Assembly: GCA_020073665.1 (NCBI GenBank)
Contig: JAIQEU010000015.1
Location: 1-64,000 of the forward strand
DNA length: 64,000 nt
Direction of reading: 5' to 3'
DNA from: Terriglobia bacterium
GTDB lineage: Bacteria > Acidobacteriota > Terriglobia > Terriglobales > Acidobacteriaceae
Part shown: piece by piece, positions 23,867 to 34,581 of the stretch
Numbering within the stretch: position 1 is the first letter of the stretch
How the letters are laid out: each line of letters opens with the position of its first letter
Translations under genes and position numbers: made by a program
The notes under the pieces: generated by a model
Seen by the model: the letters and a program-made list of their open reading frames with translations, nothing else
What the model was told of the DNA's origin: nothing
Database searches by the model: none

Positions 23867-25429
23867 TCACTCCCACTCTATCGTCCCCGGCGGCTTGGAG
23901 GTCACGTCGTACACCACGCGGTTCACGCCCTTCACCTCGTTCACAATCCGGTTGGAGATTGCCTTCAGTACTTCATAGGGGAGCGGCACCCAATCCGCGG
24001 TCATGCCGTCTTCGGAATGCACTGCGCGGATGGCACAGGTGCAGGCGTAGGTTCGCTGGTCACCCATGACCCCCACTGACATCACCGGCAGCAGCACGGC
24101 GAATGACTGCCAGACCTTGTTGTATAGGCCGGCGTTCTTGATTTCGGTCACCACGATGTCGTCGCACTCGCGCAGGATCGCCAGCCGCTCCGGCGTGACC
24201 TCGCCCAGGATTCGCACCGCCAGTCCGGGGCCCGGGAAGGGCTGGCGTTGCAGAATCTCTTCCGGCATGCCCAAATCGCGGCCTATCTTTCGGACTTCAT
24301 CCTTAAACAAGTCCTTTAAGGGCTCAATGAGCTTCAGCTTCATCTCCTCCGGCAGTCCGCCCACGTTGTGGTGCGTCTTTATGGTCTGCGACGGCCCGCG
24401 CACGGAGCGGGACTCGATCACGTCCGGGTAGAGCGTTCCCTGCACCAGCCAATCGACGGCGCCCTCTTGTTTCTCGATGCGGTGCGCTTCTTCATCGAAC
24501 ACCGCGATGAATTCCTTGCCAATAATCTTGCGCTTCTTCTCGGGATCGGTGACACCGGCAAGCTTGTTGAGAAAGCGTTCGGTAGCGTCCACGGCCACCA
24601 GGTGCAGCCCCAGCTTGTCGCGCAGGTTCTGCTGTACTTTCTCAAATTCGTTCTTGCGCAACACCCCGTTGTTCACAAACACGCAGGTCAGCCGGGACTT
24701 GCCGCCTTTCCGGCCGAGAGCCCGGTCAACCAACGTGGCGGCCACGGCGGAATCCACCCCTCCGGAAAGCGCGCAAAGGGCGCGCCCGACACCGACCGTG
24801 TTGCGGACGGTTTCGATGGTCTCGTCAATGAAGCGCTGCGCCGTCCAGTTGGGCTTGGCGCCACATATCTTGAGAACGAAATTGCGCAGGATATCGGTCC
24901 CCAGGGGCGTGTGGTGTACCTCCGGGTGAAACTGCACCGCCCACATCTTCTCCCCGGGATTTTCAATGGCTGCGACTGCATTCGGCGACTGCGCGGTCAA
25001 ATAAAAGCCGGCGGGCAGTTCCACGGCTTCGTCGCCATGCGACATCCAGACAGCCAGAATCTTGGGGAGTCCTTCGAACAACCGCGAGCCAGCCTGCACC
25101 TCGACTTTGGCATGGCCGTATTCATGCTTGTCCGCAGGGCGCACTTTGCCTCCGAGCGCGTGCACCATGTACTGCAGCCCATAACAAATACCGAGCACTG
25201 GGACGCCCAGACGGAAGACGCGCTGGTCGGCCACGGGCGCATCCTTGTCGTAGACCGACGAAGGTCCGCCAGACAGAATGATGCCCATCGGCGAGTAGCT
25301 GCGGATTTCGTCCAGGGACGCGTTGCAAGGAAGGACAACCGAAAAGACGTTCTGTTCGCGGATGCGGCGCGCAATCAACTGCGAATATTGCGCCCCAAAG
25401 TCGAGGACAACAATAGATTGAGTTTCCAC
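23867..25429 (-). CDS. guaA: GMP synthase (glutamine-hydrolysing)
   Basis: A 520-residue GuaA of normal length. The N-terminal class I amidotransferase has the nucleophile in GICYGLQYMVHALGG and the His/Glu in VQFHPEVHHT; the ATP-pyrophosphatase domain has ALSGGVDSAVAATLV; the dimerisation domain has QPFPGPGLAVRILGEV and ends KPPGTIEWE. It makes GMP from XMP, ATP and glutamine. The start is GTG 25429 (GTGGAAACTCAATC). It is downstream of the membrane-protein gene on the same strand, 63 bases away. Confidence 0.98.
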   Translation of the reverse strand: METQSIVVLDFGAQYSQLIARRIREQNVFSVVLPCNASLDEIRSYSPMGIILSGGPSSVYDKDAPVADQRVFRLGVPVLGICYGLQYMVHALGGKVRPADKHEYGHAKVEVQAGSRLFEGLPKILAVWMSHGDEAVELPAGFYLTAQSPNAVAAIENPGEKMWAVQFHPEVHHTPLGTDILRNFVLKICGAKPNWTAQRFIDETIETVRNTVGVGRALCALSGGVDSAVAATLVDRALGRKGGKSRLTCVFVNNGVLRKNEFEKVQQNLRDKLGLHLVAVDATERFLNKLAGVTDPEKKRKIIGKEFIAVFDEEAHRIEKQEGAVDWLVQGTLYPDVIESRSVRGPSQTIKTHHNVGGLPEEMKLKLIEPLKDLFKDEVRKIGRDLGMPEEILQRQPFPGPGLAVRILGEVTPERLAILRECDDIVVTEIKNAGLYNKVWQSFAVLLPVMSVGVMGDQRTYACTCAIRAVHSEDGMTADWVPLPYEVLKAISNRIVNEVKGVNRVVYDVTSKPPGTIEWE

Positions 25430-25492
25430 CGATGAGTTTCTCAGAACCGCAGAATACTGTAAAGAGGAGAGTGCGGGTTCCGGTAGCCAGTT

Positions 25493-26578
25493 TCAGCTCC
25501 CTGCTGGATTGGGAAGAACGTCGCCCGCTAAATCGCTCAGGATCAGCTCATCTCGGTCGACACACGTACGCAAATCCAGAGCCAACTGCGAGCTATCTTG
25601 CGGCGGCAACGGCGGGGGTGGCGGCGAGACCACAGGCATCGGTGGTGGTAGCTCCACAATGGCCACGTAGGCGGCCAGCCGTCCCGTGTAAAGGAAGTCG
25701 ACCACGGCGAAGTAGAGCAACGTCACCAGCAGCACCCCCCCAAAGACCACCCCGCCCGGAAGTACGCGAGCCAGCGCCAGGGGAAACGCAACCACGGAGG
25801 TGGCAATAAAGAAAGCCACCAGGTGAGCCAAGCCAAACCAGGTGCCGGCAGCAAAGACCGAACCGGCCCGATTGCGGCACAAACGCACCGCGGCTGCGAT
25901 CGCCGCGAAAGTGTCGCAGCCGTCAGCCACAACGAACACCGCGGCCAAGGAAAGAAACCAGTTCACGACGGTCCAAGTCAGCCAAACCAGCATCAGCAGC
26001 ATCAGGAAGATGAGGGTTGCGCTGCCCGGCGCCGGATCGGACTTGGAGGAGGTCGATCCGGCCAGAAGCATTGCACCCAAACAACCGACGGCCGCGGCCA
26101 GGGTCATGCTGACGCGGAAAAAGTTTAGCCCGAGGAGGGGAGCCAGGCGCCAGTTGCTGTCTTGGGGGACGGGAAAAGGCAAACTCACCGGCTGCGAGTC
26201 GTCGGTAAATTCCCGGAAATAGCTGAGCAGCGCGCGGACCGTAGCGGCCCGGCCAAAGGCGGCGATCACTATCCACGCCAGCGCCAACCCCGCACCTACC
26301 ACCATGGTGGCAAGTACGAATCGTGGGGCTGTTCCTTTGAAGATGCGCGCCAGCGCTTGAGAGATCAGCGCCGGCTGACGAGAGCGCAATAGAAGAAGTT
26401 CAGCGGCATTTACCGGCAGAGTATCCAGATACTCCAGAAAGGAGAATGTCCCGAGCAGCACGGTCGCCAGGCCGACGCTCCAGCGCCAGGAAATTTCAGC
26501 CAGGCCAAGCAACGGCCGGCGAAACATGACTCGAAACCCTTCTAGAGTGGGTGAGCGCATCTTCCTGCATGGAATCAT
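25493..26578 (-). CDS. Multi-pass membrane protein of unknown function
   Basis: A 361-residue protein with five or six hydrophobic segments (WRWSVGLATVLLGTFSFL, VLATMVVGAGLALAWIVIAA, VSMTLAAAVGCLGAMLLAG, ATLIFLMLLMLVWLTW, VFAAGTWFGLAHLVAFFIA, LPGGVVFGGVLLVTLLYFAV) and a cytoplasmic tail with a long proline run before about 30 charged residues. The N-terminus (SPTLEGFRVMFRRPLLGLAEISWRW) resembles a family of acidobacterial integral membrane proteins but no function is known to me. The start could also be ATG 26560 or 26527. It lies between two paralogous secreted-protein genes and guaA. Confidence 0.78.
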   Translation of the reverse strand: MIPCRKMRSPTLEGFRVMFRRPLLGLAEISWRWSVGLATVLLGTFSFLEYLDTLPVNAAELLLLRSRQPALISQALARIFKGTAPRFVLATMVVGAGLALAWIVIAAFGRAATVRALLSYFREFTDDSQPVSLPFPVPQDSNWRLAPLLGLNFFRVSMTLAAAVGCLGAMLLAGSTSSKSDPAPGSATLIFLMLLMLVWLTWTVVNWFLSLAAVFVVADGCDTFAAIAAAVRLCRNRAGSVFAAGTWFGLAHLVAFFIATSVVAFPLALARVLPGGVVFGGVLLVTLLYFAVVDFLYTGRLAAYVAIVELPPPMPVVSPPPPPLPPQDSSQLALDLRTCVDRDELILSDLAGDVLPNPAGS

Positions 26579-26601
26579 AAACCATGATCCCAGTCAGGTA
26601 A

Positions 26602-27495
26602 CTACGGGATCCGGAAATTCCTGGGATCGAGGGTCACACCATTTAGTACACGGGTGGTGGTCACATCCCATTCCACCGTCTTGGTGAAACCGTTTGCCAG
26701 TTCTTCAGTGAAGCGCAGGTCGTAGCGAGATGGCAGGGTCAACCCGTCGTTTTCCTTGAAGTCGCTAAAGCGCTCCTCGATCTTGTAGCGAGTCTGCTGC
26801 TGGCGGGCGCTTGCGGTTTCGGCGCCTCCCGGGATCGGGCTCGTCGGTCCTTCCGGATTTGTCCCCACAATTCCGGCGTGAACACTGGTCTTGTACACGG
26901 TCATGACGTGGCGAAATGTCTGGGGATCGAAGTAGAGGGTGACGTCCATGTCTGTTCCCTTCTTCGGCCGATAGGAAACAACCTCGCGTTCGTTTCCTTC
27001 CACCTTCTTCCTCCCTAGGTACTTTAGCGTCCCTTTGCGCGCATCAAGGTCGAACAGAGGCCAGGTAGTGGACAATGTCCCGCCGATTAAGCCTTCGCTT
27101 AACGGGAGGTCCTCGCTCCGCAGGAACTCACCAAACTCGGAACGGCTGTGGTCATCGTAGGTTCCTTCCACGAAGGTCTTGTCTCCGTCACAGAGGAACT
27201 TTTCACCGTGATATTTCAGGGCATTGATCTTCAGCAGAAGTTGGAACTTGTGTCCTTCCGACACCAGCACCGACTTACCATCGATGCGGCCCGAACCACC
27301 CACCAAGATCTTATAAGCAGCCGTTCCCTCTACGACCCGTGACTTCGCCGCGGAACGAGCGGCAGGAGTTCCTACAGAATCGAGGTGATGGTGCAGCACC
27401 TCTTCCACTCTTAGATCGTTCCCGGCAAGAGCCGACCCCGTCAACAGCAGCAGCATAGCGACGCGCGATGTAAGGTGTTTATAATCTGAGAACAT
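26602..27495 (-). CDS. Secreted protein of unknown function (paralogue B)
   Basis: A 297-residue exported protein, paralogue of the gene at 22729: SRVVEGTAAYKILVGGSG, KYHGEKFLCDGDK, LYFDPQTFRHVMTVYK, YKIEERFSDFKENDGLTLP and the end GVTLDPRNFRIP align position by position. The signal segment is VAMLLLLTGSALAG. Start at 27495 is chosen because the upstream in-frame ATG adds only MDWTC. The two paralogues bracket guaA and the membrane protein, suggesting a duplicated exported component that works with the same partner or in different conditions. Confidence 0.82.
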   Translation of the reverse strand: MFSDYKHLTSRVAMLLLLTGSALAGNDLRVEEVLHHHLDSVGTPAARSAAKSRVVEGTAAYKILVGGSGRIDGKSVLVSEGHKFQLLLKINALKYHGEKFLCDGDKTFVEGTYDDHSRSEFGEFLRSEDLPLSEGLIGGTLSTTWPLFDLDARKGTLKYLGRKKVEGNEREVVSYRPKKGTDMDVTLYFDPQTFRHVMTVYKTSVHAGIVGTNPEGPTSPIPGGAETASARQQQTRYKIEERFSDFKENDGLTLPSRYDLRFTEELANGFTKTVEWDVTTTRVLNGVTLDPRNFRIP

Positions 27496-27671
27496 ACAAG
27501 TCCAATCCACTTCAACTAGATTCCAAGTCTAGAATCTAGTCCCGCACTGCTGAGCATGTAAATGACATTGCCTCGGGTTGGCTCAAAACTCCGCCCAAAA
27601 TGGGAAGATAACATCAGGGATTAGGCAAGGGGCACCACTTAGTCGAGCCAGTGGACTCGTCGAAGAACGCA

Positions 27672-30224
27672 TCAGCGGACAACTATGTTGACCAGCTTAC
27701 CCGGCACGATAATCACATTTACGACCTGCTTGCCGGCGATCGCCGCCTTTACTTTCTCGTCGGCGAGCGCGCGCCCCTTTACCTCGTCACCACCCAAGTC
27801 GGCGGGCACCGTGATGCGGCTGCGCAGCTTGCCGTTGACCTGCACCGGAATCTCAATTTCTTCTTCCTTCGCCAGCGCCGGGTCGTATTTCGGCCAGGGC
27901 GCGCGCAACAGGCTCTCGGGTTCACCCAGCATTTCCCACAACTCATGCGCGAGATAGGGAGCAAAGGGCGCCAGTAACAACGCCAGGTCGCGTTGCGTCT
28001 CCGCCAGCAAGGAAACGGGGATTGCTCCCTTGGCGATGGCGTCCTCGGCCGCGTAGAGCTCGTTCACCAGCTCCATGATCGCGGCGACGCAGGTGTTAAA
28101 GTGCCAGCGTCCTCGGAAGTCGTCGCTCACGCGTTTGATGGTCTTGTGTAACTTGCGCTGAATTTGACGCGCTTCCGGAAGCAGAGGCCCATCAGACGAA
28201 GACGCAGCACGCCGCGCCTGTGCAGAACTATTCGGGGCGTGGCGTGCCACAAACCGGTACACGCGCGCCAGGAAGCGCTGAATACCTTCGATTCCAGAGT
28301 CCTGCCAGTCCAGTTCGCTATCCGGGGAAGTAGCAAACAAGGTGTACATGCGCGCGCTGTCGGCGCCATAGCGGGCAACCATCTCGTCCGGCGTGACCAC
28401 ATTGCCCAAGCTCTTGGACATCTTGGCGCCATCCTTGATGATCATGCCCTGGGTGAAGAGACGCTCAGCGGGTTCATCGTTCTTCACCAATCCCATGTCA
28501 CGCATGAACTTCGTCCAGAAGCGCGAATAAATAAGATGGAGGATTGCATGCTCTACGCCGCCGATGTACTGGTCGATGGGAAACCAGTATCCCGCCGTCT
28601 TGCTGTCGAACGGGACCCGGTCATTGTGCGCGTCGGTATAGCGATAGAAGTACCAGGACGAATCGACAAACGTATCCATGGTGTCGGTTTCACGGCGCGC
28701 CGGACCGCCGCACTTGGGACAGGTGGCGTTGACGAACTCCGGCACACGTCCCAGCGGCGAACCGCCAGTCAAGGTGATGTCCACCTGCTCGGGCAAGATC
28801 ACCGGCAGGTCTTTCTCCGCCACCGGCACAATGCCGTCTTTCTCGCAATAAAGCATGGGGATCGGCGTGCCCCAATAGCGCTGGCGGGAGATGCCCCAGT
28901 CTTTCAGGCGGAAGGTCACCGTGGCCTTGCCGAAGCCCTTCTTCTCGGCATGCTCCGACATTTTCTGGATGGCCTCTTCGCAGTCGAGACCGCTGAACGG
29001 GCCCGAGTTCACCAGCGAGCCGTTCAAGGTCGTGAACGGTAGGGCGGGTTCCACCACGGTTTCGTCGGGATCATCTGGACGCGGCACAATGACCAGGCGA
29101 ATCTCCAGGTTGTATTTCTTAGCGAACTCGTAGTCGCGCTCGTCGTGCGCCGGCACGCTCATGATGGCGCCGGTCCCGTAGTCCATCAGGATGTAGTTGG
29201 CCACCCAGACCGGAACCGGCTGCTCGGTAAACGGGTTGCGGGCGAAGCGTCCAGTGTTGACGCCGTGTTTCTCGATGGCGCCGATGTCGCCTATCTCTTT
29301 TGCCTTCCGCTGTTCCGCGATCAACTGATCGACCTTGGCGCGTAGTTCGGGATCTTTGGCTGTCATATCGGCGACCAGCGGATGTTCGGGCGCCAACTGT
29401 ACCGACGTAGCGCCGTAAATCGTGTCCACACGGGTGGTGAAGACGGAAATGGTGGAGCCAGCCGGGCCCACCGTCCCTCCAAGATCAAAGTCCACCAGCG
29501 CACCCTCACTGCGGCCGATCCAGTTACGCTGCATGGTGGCGACTTTGTCGGGCCAGCCCTTGAGCCGGTCGAGATCGCGGAGCAGTTCCTCGGCATACTG
29601 GGTGATCCGCAGGAACCACTGTTCCAGTTCCCGCTGCTCGACGGGCGTGTCCTCATGGCGCCAGCAATTTCCCGCGACCACTTGCTCATTGGCCAGCACC
29701 GTGCAGCACTTCGGGCACCAGTTGACTTTGCTCTTCTTGCGATAGGCCAGGCCCTTTTCGAAAAGCTTGAGAAAGAACCACTGGTTCCAGCGGTAGTACT
29801 CCGGCAGGCAGGTCGTTACCTCGCGCGACCAGTCGTACCCGAAGCCCAGGCGCTTCATCTGCGCCTTCATGTTGGCGATGTTGCGCAGGGTCCATTCGCG
29901 CGGCGGAGTGTTGTTGGCGATAGCGGCGTTTTCTGCCGGCAATCCGAACGAATCCCAGCCCATGGGATGAAGCACGTTATAGCCGTTCATCCACATGTAG
30001 CGAGCAAGCGCGTCGCCGATGGAGTAGTTGCGCACGTGTCCCATGTGCAGCGCGCCCGAGGGGTAGGGCAACATTTCCAGAACGTAATACTTCGGCTTGG
30101 TGGAGTCGGGCTCGGCGGCGTAGAGCGATTCGTCCTGTTGCCAGCGCTCGAACCACTTGGTCTCGATGCGCTGCGCGTCGTAGCGCTCATCGCGGATTAC
30201 CACGGTCTTTTCTTCCTGCGGCAT
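27672..30224 (-). CDS. leuS: Leucyl-tRNA synthetase
   Basis: An 850-residue class I synthetase of standard bacterial length. Visible features are the HMGH form of HIGH in [19 protein letters not shown], the long CP1 editing insertion ([20 protein letters not shown] and the [17 protein letters not shown] active site), a zinc Cys pair ([16 protein letters not shown]), the KMSKS loop ([14 protein letters not shown]) and the C-terminal tRNA-binding domain. It charges tRNA-Leu and removes mischarged amino acids. Transcribed alone; no T-box leader is visible upstream. Confidence 0.98.
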   Translation of the reverse strand: MPQEEKTVVIRDERYDAQRIETKWFERWQQDESLYAAEPDSTKPKYYVLEMLPYPSGALHMGHVRNYSIGDALARYMWMNGYNVLHPMGWDSFGLPAENAAIANNTPPREWTLRNIANMKAQMKRLGFGYDWSREVTTCLPEYYRWNQWFFLKLFEKGLAYRKKSKVNWCPKCCTVLANEQVVAGNCWRHEDTPVEQRELEQWFLRITQYAEELLRDLDRLKGWPDKVATMQRNWIGRSEGALVDFDLGGTVGPAGSTISVFTTRVDTIYGATSVQLAPEHPLVADMTAKDPELRAKVDQLIAEQRKAKEIGDIGAIEKHGVNTGRFARNPFTEQPVPVWVANYILMDYGTGAIMSVPAHDERDYEFAKKYNLEIRLVIVPRPDDPDETVVEPALPFTTLNGSLVNSGPFSGLDCEEAIQKMSEHAEKKGFGKATVTFRLKDWGISRQRYWGTPIPMLYCEKDGIVPVAEKDLPVILPEQVDITLTGGSPLGRVPEFVNATCPKCGGPARRETDTMDTFVDSSWYFYRYTDAHNDRVPFDSKTAGYWFPIDQYIGGVEHAILHLIYSRFWTKFMRDMGLVKNDEPAERLFTQGMIIKDGAKMSKSLGNVVTPDEMVARYGADSARMYTLFATSPDSELDWQDSGIEGIQRFLARVYRFVARHAPNSSAQARRAASSSDGPLLPEARQIQRKLHKTIKRVSDDFRGRWHFNTCVAAIMELVNELYAAEDAIAKGAIPVSLLAETQRDLALLLAPFAPYLAHELWEMLGEPESLLRAPWPKYDPALAKEEEIEIPVQVNGKLRSRITVPADLGGDEVKGRALADEKVKAAIAGKQVVNVIIVPGKLVNIVVR

Positions 30225-30474
30225 AGAGGGGGACTTCGGCTACTGGGTAAACCCTAGATTTTACAACGATCCCCGGCAAAGACGCAGCCCGGCTGCACCT
30301 CTGGCATTTTCTATGGCGCAATAGGTTCTAGTTCCGGTTCCTTCCCGCAGAAGACAATTGACGAGTCCATAGCAGGATGACACATTGTCAGGGAAGCTGG
30401 GCTGTATCAAAACAGCACGGCTGCGTTGCTCCATGCGAGTCTCGGGGCAAGAGCAGGTGCCTGTCTGCGGGGCT

Positions 30475-32109
30475 ATGAAGAAAAGTAAGAAGAGTCGGGA
30501 TAAGAAATCCGAGGCCCCCGCGCCGAGTTTCTCGCCCTACTGGGGTTACGCGCTGCTGCTCCTCGTTATTCTGTTCTTTGCCTTGATCCGCATCCGCCTG
30601 CGGGACATGCCCCTGGAACGGGACGAAGGGGAATACGCTTACGCGGGGCAGTTGATCCTGCAGGGTATACCTCCCTACCAACTGGCTTACAACATGAAGC
30701 TCCCGGGGACGTATGCGGCCTATGCCGTGATTCTCAGCGTCTTCGGCCAAACCCCGGCGGGAATCCATTACGGATTACTCCTGGTTAATGCGGCGACCAC
30801 CCTCCTGGTATTCCTGCTGGCGGCGCGGCTGTTTGGGCAGCTCGCCGGATTGGTTGCCGGCGCCAGTTATGCCCTGCTTTCCACCAGCCAGGCGGTATTG
30901 GGTTTCGCCGGACATGCCACCCATTTTGTCGTGCTGCCCGCCGTCGCGGGCGTCCTGTTGCTGCTGCGCGCCATCGAGTCTAAGCGGGGCTGGATATTTT
31001 TCTGCTGCGGCCTACTGATGGGGCTGGCGTTCGTAATGAAGCAGCCAGGAGTGTTGTTCGGATTCTTCGCCGGCCTCTACATCTTGAAAAGCGAGTCGCA
31101 ACCTCCCGTGGATTACAGTGGCCTGGCCAGGCGAGTGGGATGGTTTTCCCTGGGAGCGCTGCTTCCCTTTGCCGTGACTTGCCTGCTGATGCTGCGGGCG
31201 GGGCTGTTCCGGAAATTCTGGTTCTGGACGTTCTCCTATGCCAGCCAGTACGGGACCAACGTGAGTTTACGCGACGGTATCCACATCTTCTGGATGGCGT
31301 TCCCGGAAATCCTGACCTCCTCGCTCTTTCTTTGGATCATTGCGGGAGTGGGCCTCACAGCGCTCTGGTGGAACCGGGCTGCCCGCGCCCAGGCGGCGTT
31401 CGTGGGCTGGTTTCTACTATTTTCCTTCCTCGCGGTGTGCCCAGGACTCTATTTCCGGCAACACTATTTCATTCTCATGTTGCCGGCGGTGGCGCTGCTG
31501 GTCGGACTGGCAGTGAGTGCCGCAACAGATAGCCTTGGCCACAATGTCTTTCTGCGTGCCGTCCCCGTGCTGGTCTTTCTGGCTGCCAGTGTTTACGCCA
31601 TCGCCGACCAGCACGAGTTTTTCTTTGCCATGGATCCCGTGACCGCCTGCCGGGAGACCTACGGGACCAATCCTTTCCCCGAAGCCATCAAGATCGCCGA
31701 CTACATTAAGAGCCAGACCACGGATGGAGCCCGCATCGCCGTGGTGGGCTCCGAACCCGAGATCTATTTTTATTCCCGGCGGCACTCCGCCACCGGCTAC
31801 ATCTATACCTATCCGCTGATGGAGCCGCAAAAATACGCCTCCACCATGCAGAGAGAAATGACCAGCGAGATCGAGGGCACCCGTCCGGAGTTCCTGGTGT
31901 TTGTGGATGTGCCATTCTCCTGGCTGGTGCGGCCTCAATCCGACGCCTACATCTTCACCTGGGCTGAGACATATCTTCACGATCAATACGAACGAGTCGG
32001 AATCGCCGACATCGGCCGGACCACGGAGTATCGTTGGGGCGACGAGGCCAAGACCTATCATCCGCTCTCGTCGTGGACGGTCTCAGTCTTCAAAAGACGA
32101 GCACCCTAG
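30475..32109 (+). CDS. GT39/ArnT-like membrane glycosyltransferase
   Basis: A protein of about 544 residues. A basic N-terminus (MKKSKKSRDKKSE) leads into a first membrane helix and then the PMT/ArnT signature of the first periplasmic loop: RDMPLERDEGEYAYAGQLIL, where the DEGEYAY acidic motif is the catalytic Asp/Glu of GT-C enzymes. About eleven further hydrophobic segments follow (to residue 400), then a C-terminal soluble domain (IAVVGSEPEIYFYSRRHSA). Such enzymes move a sugar from a polyprenyl phosphate to lipid, protein or polysaccharide. The acceptor is unknown. ATG 30475 is preferred to 30385 because the basic-then-hydrophobic start is typical, though GGGG just before it is a weak site. 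Confidence 0.82.
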   Translation: MKKSKKSRDKKSEAPAPSFSPYWGYALLLLVILFFALIRIRLRDMPLERDEGEYAYAGQLILQGIPPYQLAYNMKLPGTYAAYAVILSVFGQTPAGIHYGLLLVNAATTLLVFLLAARLFGQLAGLVAGASYALLSTSQAVLGFAGHATHFVVLPAVAGVLLLLRAIESKRGWIFFCCGLLMGLAFVMKQPGVLFGFFAGLYILKSESQPPVDYSGLARRVGWFSLGALLPFAVTCLLMLRAGLFRKFWFWTFSYASQYGTNVSLRDGIHIFWMAFPEILTSSLFLWIIAGVGLTALWWNRAARAQAAFVGWFLLFSFLAVCPGLYFRQHYFILMLPAVALLVGLAVSAATDSLGHNVFLRAVPVLVFLAASVYAIADQHEFFFAMDPVTACRETYGTNPFPEAIKIADYIKSQTTDGARIAVVGSEPEIYFYSRRHSATGYIYTYPLMEPQKYASTMQREMTSEIEGTRPEFLVFVDVPFSWLVRPQSDAYIFTWAETYLHDQYERVGIADIGRTTEYRWGDEAKTYHPLSSWTVSVFKRRAP

Positions 32110-32202
32110 CAACCTTGAGCCAGGGTCTCCGCCCCTTAGAACCCGCCCGTTTGCCGCAATCCGGATACTAACGATAAACTTGATAGTTTGTGAGGTAGGG
32201 CC

Positions 32203-33291
32203 ATGTTAGTAGTCATGAAGGCGCACGCCACCGAAGAGCAGGTGCGTGCTGTCTGCGAGAAAATCGAGTCCCTGGGATATCGCGCTCATGCCATGCCCGG
32301 GGCGCAACGCACCGCCATCGGCATCACCGGAAACCAGGGTGAGGTTGAGCCCGGCACCCTGGAAGAACTGCCTGGCGTGCAGGAACTGATCCGTGTCAGC
32401 AAGCCTTACAAGCTGGTAAGCCGTGACGTCAAACAGGAAAATACTGTCATTCGTTTCCCTGGCACTGATGCCACCGTGGGTGGGCCAGGACTCGCCATCA
32501 TGGCCGGGCCGTGTGCGATCGAGAGCCGCGAGCAGGCCATGGCGGTTGCAGAGCGCGTGTGCCGCGCCGGGGCGCAGTTCTTCCGCGGTGGAGCCTACAA
32601 GCCGCGCACTTCCCCTTACTCCTTCCAGGGGCTGGGTGAGCAAGGCCTGCAGATCATGGCTGAAGTGCGGGACAAGTTCGGAATGAAGATCGTCACCGAG
32701 GCCATCGACAACGAGTCGCTGGAACTGGTGGAGCAGTACGCCGACATTATCCAGATCGGTGCTCGCAACATGCAGAATTTTTCGCTGCTGAAGCGCGCCG
32801 GACGGACCCGGAAACCGGTGCTGCTCAAACGCGGCATGTCAGCCACACTGGAAGAGTTCCTGATGGCCGCCGAGTACGTGATGAGCGAAGGCAACTACCA
32901 GGTGATCCTGTGCGAGCGCGGCGTGCGCACGTTCGCCGACCATACCCGCAACACGCTGGACTTGAGCGTGGTGCCGGCGGTGCGGCGGTTGAGCCATCTG
33001 CCGATACTGGTCGATCCCAGCCACGGGACCGGCAAGCGCAACAAGGTGACGCCGCTTTCGCGCGCGGCGGTCGCAGTGGGCGCGGATGGCCTGATTGTCG
33101 AAGTCCACAGCGAGCCCGATAAGGCGCTGTCTGACGGGATGCAGTCGCTCTACCCCGAACAGTTCGAAGAACTCATGGCGCAGGTGCGGCAGATTGCGCC
33201 GGTGGTGGGACGGACGGTGCCGGGGATTGGGGCGCACGTTTCGGTTGACCTCCGAACGCAAACTGACTTCCACGCGCCCGCCGCTGACTGA
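32203..33291 (+). CDS. aroF: 3-deoxy-7-phosphoheptulonate synthase (DAHP synthase)
   Basis: A 362-residue enzyme of type I-beta: an N-terminal ferredoxin-like regulatory domain ([21 protein letters not shown], about residues 1-90) and a KDOPS-like TIM barrel with [61 protein letters not shown] and [10 protein letters not shown]. It starts aromatic amino acid synthesis from PEP and erythrose 4-phosphate. The N-terminal domain of this type can bind Tyr or Phe; which one is not readable. A GAGGTAGGG precedes the ATG. Its 3' end overlaps the YVTN gene. Confidence 0.97.
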   Translation: MLVVMKAHATEEQVRAVCEKIESLGYRAHAMPGAQRTAIGITGNQGEVEPGTLEELPGVQELIRVSKPYKLVSRDVKQENTVIRFPGTDATVGGPGLAIMAGPCAIESREQAMAVAERVCRAGAQFFRGGAYKPRTSPYSFQGLGEQGLQIMAEVRDKFGMKIVTEAIDNESLELVEQYADIIQIGARNMQNFSLLKRAGRTRKPVLLKRGMSATLEEFLMAAEYVMSEGNYQVILCERGVRTFADHTRNTLDLSVVPAVRRLSHLPILVDPSHGTGKRNKVTPLSRAAVAVGADGLIVEVHSEPDKALSDGMQSLYPEQFEELMAQVRQIAPVVGRTVPGIGAHVSVDLRTQTDFHAPAAD

Positions 33292-34453
33292 ATTGCGAAA
33301 GTTCCTCTTCATCGCGGTCCTTATTCCCCTCGCAGCTGCGCTGGGCTGGTGGTACTTTCACCTGCGCAGCCTTCCCGAGTATGGCCCTGCCTACCGTGAA
33401 TACGCGTACGTCACCAATGGCAAGAGCAACACCGTCAGCGTCATCGACCTGCGCACCTTCGAGCCGGCCAAGACCATCCGTGTAGGCAGCGGGCCCACCG
33501 GAGTCGCCGCCAACCTCAAGAAGAACGAGATTTACGTGGTTAACACCGGGTCGAGCAACGTCAGCGTGATTGACGCGGAACGTAACGCGGTGGTGGCGAC
33601 CATCGGTGTGCATGCGGCCCCTTACTTTATTGACGTTTCCGCGGACGGAAGACACGGGTACGTGGCCAACTCCGGGTCAGCCAACGTTTCCGTCATCGAT
33701 CTGGAACATCGTGTCGTGGTCGCCAACATTCGCGTGGGCGCATCGCCGGGGCTGGCCCGAGTTTCGCCCGACGGCCAGACGGTGGTGGTCAGCAATCGGG
33801 GCGACGATTCGGTTTCGCTCATCGCTGCCGACAAACTCAGCGTGCGTACCACCATTCCGCTGTGCAAGGCCCCTGAGGATATCGTGATCCAACCCGACAG
33901 CAGCAAAGCCTTCGTGGCCTGCGCCGGTTCGGCCCAGGTTGCGGCCATTGACTTGAAGACCGACAAACTGCTGGCCCTGCTCGATGTTGGGAAATCTCCG
34001 GTGAATCTGACGTTGAAACCGGATGGCGGCGAGATGATTGTGTCCAACTTCGATTCCGACAGCATCTCCATCATCGAAACCACGACCAACGAAGTCGGCG
34101 GCAGCTACCTGATCGGCACGCATCCGGCGCGCGGCGTGGTCACCGCCGACAACGCCCGCCTTTACGTAAGCAACCTCGGCGCCAACAGCGTCGCGGTCTA
34201 TGACATTGACGCCGGCAAGGTGATCGCATCGCTGCCTGTCGGCAGCCGTCCGGATGGACTGGCGTTGTCGCAGAACCAGAACTACCTGCTGGTGCTCGAC
34301 TCGCAGTCCGGGGACGTGACCGTGATCCAAAAGCGTAAGCCCACCAAGCTGGAACCAACGGAATACTCTCTGTTGACCATGATCCCAGTGGGTGTGCAAC
34401 CCAACAATATCGTGGTGAAATCGTTTATCGTGGCCCCGGGACCGGGAAAATAA
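33245..34453 (+). CDS. YVTN-family beta-propeller protein, membrane-anchored
   Basis: About 402 residues: a short N-terminus, one membrane helix ([19 protein letters not shown]) and then seven to eight beta-propeller blades, each with the YVTN pattern ([62 protein letters not shown] and so on). The blades face the periplasm. Such repeats are common in archaeal and acidobacterial surface proteins and usually mediate binding; no catalytic residues are visible. The true start is uncertain: the frame is open from 33095 within aroF, and only TTG codons (33245 or 33293) give a sensible N-terminus. The overlap with aroF suggests one transcript. Confidence 0.8.
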   Translation: MTSERKLTSTRPPLTELRKFLFIAVLIPLAAALGWWYFHLRSLPEYGPAYREYAYVTNGKSNTVSVIDLRTFEPAKTIRVGSGPTGVAANLKKNEIYVVNTGSSNVSVIDAERNAVVATIGVHAAPYFIDVSADGRHGYVANSGSANVSVIDLEHRVVVANIRVGASPGLARVSPDGQTVVVSNRGDDSVSLIAADKLSVRTTIPLCKAPEDIVIQPDSSKAFVACAGSAQVAAIDLKTDKLLALLDVGKSPVNLTLKPDGGEMIVSNFDSDSISIIETTTNEVGGSYLIGTHPARGVVTADNARLYVSNLGANSVAVYDIDAGKVIASLPVGSRPDGLALSQNQNYLLVLDSQSGDVTVIQKRKPTKLEPTEYSLLTMIPVGVQPNNIVVKSFIVAPGPGK

Positions 34454-34526
34454 GGGCGGCCTCGCCGTAAAGTTGAGGTTGCAGTTAGTGAACAGATTTC
34501 AGTAAACTTACATTTTCAACGAACCC

Positions 34527-34561
34527 CGCCCATGCGCAACGTGCGCGCGGGCGTTTTTTTT
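34527..34561 (+). terminator. Rho-independent terminator after the YVTN gene
   Basis: Stem CGCCC/GGGCG plus GCGCA/TGCGC separated by a 2x2 internal mismatch, a three-base loop and then eight T. It ends the aroF-YVTN transcript and lies directly before the next gene's ribosome binding site. Confidence 0.9.
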
Positions 34562-34581
34562 CCCAAACCCGAGAGGTAGCT

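Noticed and set aside
24368-25435. Long open frame opposite guaA
   Set aside because: Antisense shadow of GMP synthase.
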